7,317 bases of DNA, from the NCBI GenBank assembly GCA_038231615.1, contig JBBRLA010000442.1, positions 1 to 7,317 of the forward strand. The letters are read 5' to 3'. Origin of the DNA: JBBRLA01 sp038231615. Lineage in GTDB: Bacteria > Myxococcota_A > Polyangia > Palsa-1104 > JAEUJZ01. Positions 6,818 through 7,317 of this stretch are shown here, piece after piece (the first letter of the stretch is position 1; every line of letters starts with the position of its first letter). The translations under genes were made by a program, and so were the position numbers. A model generated the notes under the pieces. That model had not been told where the DNA came from, did not search any database, and was given only the letters and a program-made list of their open reading frames with translations.

Positions 6818-7317
6818 TCATGGAGCACGCCTTGAGTGCCGGCGCTGCTTTGCCTCTTCGCGGCTTTTGCGGTTGTGCCAGCGATTCTGGCCCTGGGTTG
6901 GCCCCGCACCCCCGCCCCGCTGGCTGGCCTTGGCGGGGGCGGGCCCGATGCGCCCGTATGCGACCACGATGGGCAGGCCGCCGTTCTTCAGTGCGAGCAC
7001 CGGGCCGTCGAGACCGATCTCGTTGATGCACGGGCGGTGCCCGGCCAGTACCAGCGCCCTGGCCCCGAGGAAGCGCTCCCGCAGGTGGTCGCCGAGGCGC
7101 CTGAAGAAGGAGCCTTCCTTTGCCCCATGCACGGCCAGCCGTTTGCCGTAGGGCGGATTCGCCGCGAGCAGAAGCCCGGGCAGGTTTGGTTCTTTGGGCA
7201 GAGCATCGCCCGGCCCCAGCGAAAATAGGTCTGCCTGATGGAGCAAGATATCGCCCAGCACTCCGGCGCGCTCCGCGTTTCCCCGGGCGATGGATACGGC
7301 ACCCGGATCCAGGTCCA
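6818..7317 (-). CDS. RlmL-like N2-guanine RNA methyltransferase, C-terminal part (5' end off window)
   Basis: The open frame enters from the right edge, and 165 residues are visible. They begin in the Rossmann-fold methyltransferase core: DLDPGAVSIARGNAERAGV is the acidic SAM-binding loop and helix. AADL-like ADLF (28-31) follows, and NPPYGKRL (53-60) is the catalytic motif IV of enzymes that methylate exocyclic amino groups. FFRRLGDHLRERFLGARALVLAG is the usual following helix and strand. The pattern fits the COG0116 group (RlmL, 23S rRNA m2G, or THUMP-type tRNA m2G enzymes); the THUMP domain would lie beyond the window. The fold appears to end around KNGGLPIVVAYGRI (110-123). The remaining 42 residues are Arg/Gln/Gly-rich, and residues 134-159 are antisense to the exporter fragment at 6841-6916. 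The natural stop codon therefore seems lost and the frame reads on to TGA at 6818-6820. Internal GTG 7261 is not the real start. Confidence 0.85.
   Translation of the reverse strand, partial: DLDPGAVSIARGNAERAGVLGDILLHQADLFSLGPGDALPKEPNLPGLLLAANPPYGKRLAVHGAKEGSFFRRLGDHLRERFLGARALVLAGHRPCINEIGLDGPVLALKNGGLPIVVAYGRIGPAPAKASQRGGGAGPTQGQNRWHNRKSREEAKQRRHSRRAP
6841..6916 (+). pseudogene. Duplicated 3'-end fragment of an MMPL exporter gene
   Basis: These 76 bases match 5931-6006, the very end of the exporter gene, without a gap: 62 of 76 bases agree, at a constant offset of 910. The frame is kept too. Codons 6842-6916 read ALLCLFAAFAVVPAILAL and then GWPRTPA, with 21 of 25 residues identical to the exporter C-terminus. 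Similarity ends sharply on the left (next 10 bases: 3 matches) and at the last sense codon on the right, so the stop codon is not included. A TGA lies just upstream in frame (6833-6835). The fragment is therefore a remnant of a second exporter copy or an old duplication, not a gene. It lies antisense to the tail of the methyltransferase frame. Confidence 0.8.

Noticed and set aside
6017..6835. Insertion sequence or transposon carrying the reverse-strand ATPase
   Set aside because: No transposase, terminal inverted repeats or short target-site duplication was found. The flanking 76-bp similarity is exporter coding sequence at about 82% identity, not a fresh duplication.
6836..7228. + strand frame of 130 codons at the right edge
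   Set aside because: Only the first 25 or so codons resemble the exporter C-terminus. The rest is antisense to the well-supported methyltransferase, so it is not a gene.

Overview
The window is GC-rich chromosomal DNA, apparently from a Gram-negative bacterium. The evidence for that is an RND/MMPL-type exporter, a lipoprotein-type signal peptide, AAA-ATPase/PD-(D/E)XK nuclease fusion proteins of the sort that proliferate in environmental genomes, and intergenic GC-rich minisatellites. Nothing here fixes the phylum. An uncultured lineage such as PVC, Acidobacteria or Deltaproteobacteria would fit, but that is a guess.

Layout, left to right. (1) The 3' part of a + strand gene enters from the left edge and ends at 1333: a Gly/Ala-rich linker, one acidic DxDxDGxxD motif, a long coiled coil and a helical C-terminal domain. 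(2) A 536-bp intergenic region (1334-1869) holds a GC hairpin, five copies of a 14-bp near-palindrome in a 29-bp array with two alternating spacer types, and about 4.8 copies of a 21-bp minisatellite. (3) An intact + strand gene (1870-3405) encodes an AAA-like ATPase with a C-terminal PD-(D/E)XK nuclease-like domain. (4) A complete + strand gene (3493-6009) encodes a 12-TM RND/MMPL-family exporter. Its stop overlaps, as ATGA, the start of a lipoprotein-like frame that has lost all but its signal peptide. (5) On the - strand lies a shortened gene (6017-6790) of a second ATPase/nuclease family. Its AAA domain is present, but it carries an apparent internal deletion and has lost its nuclease domain. 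(6) On the + strand, a 76-bp fragment (6841-6916) duplicates the last 25 codons of the exporter at about 82% nucleotide identity. (7) The 3' part of a - strand RNA methyltransferase of the NPPY type (RlmL-like) leaves through the right edge.

How it fits together. The left two thirds is a run of + strand genes. It meets a rearranged region (about 6006-6920) in which a decayed ATPase gene sits between two direct copies of the exporter 3' end, one real and one a fragment, and in which both a lipoprotein gene and the natural end of the methyltransferase were altered. The three genes whose 5' ends are visible all have a plausible -10 element only 8 to 11 bases before the ATG and no Shine-Dalgarno sequence, which suggests leaderless transcripts. 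I see no tRNA, rRNA, CRISPR array or transposase, and no convincing complete novel multi-gene system. The most unusual content is the repeat-bearing intergenic region and the 910-bp-offset exporter-end duplication around the truncated ATPase.
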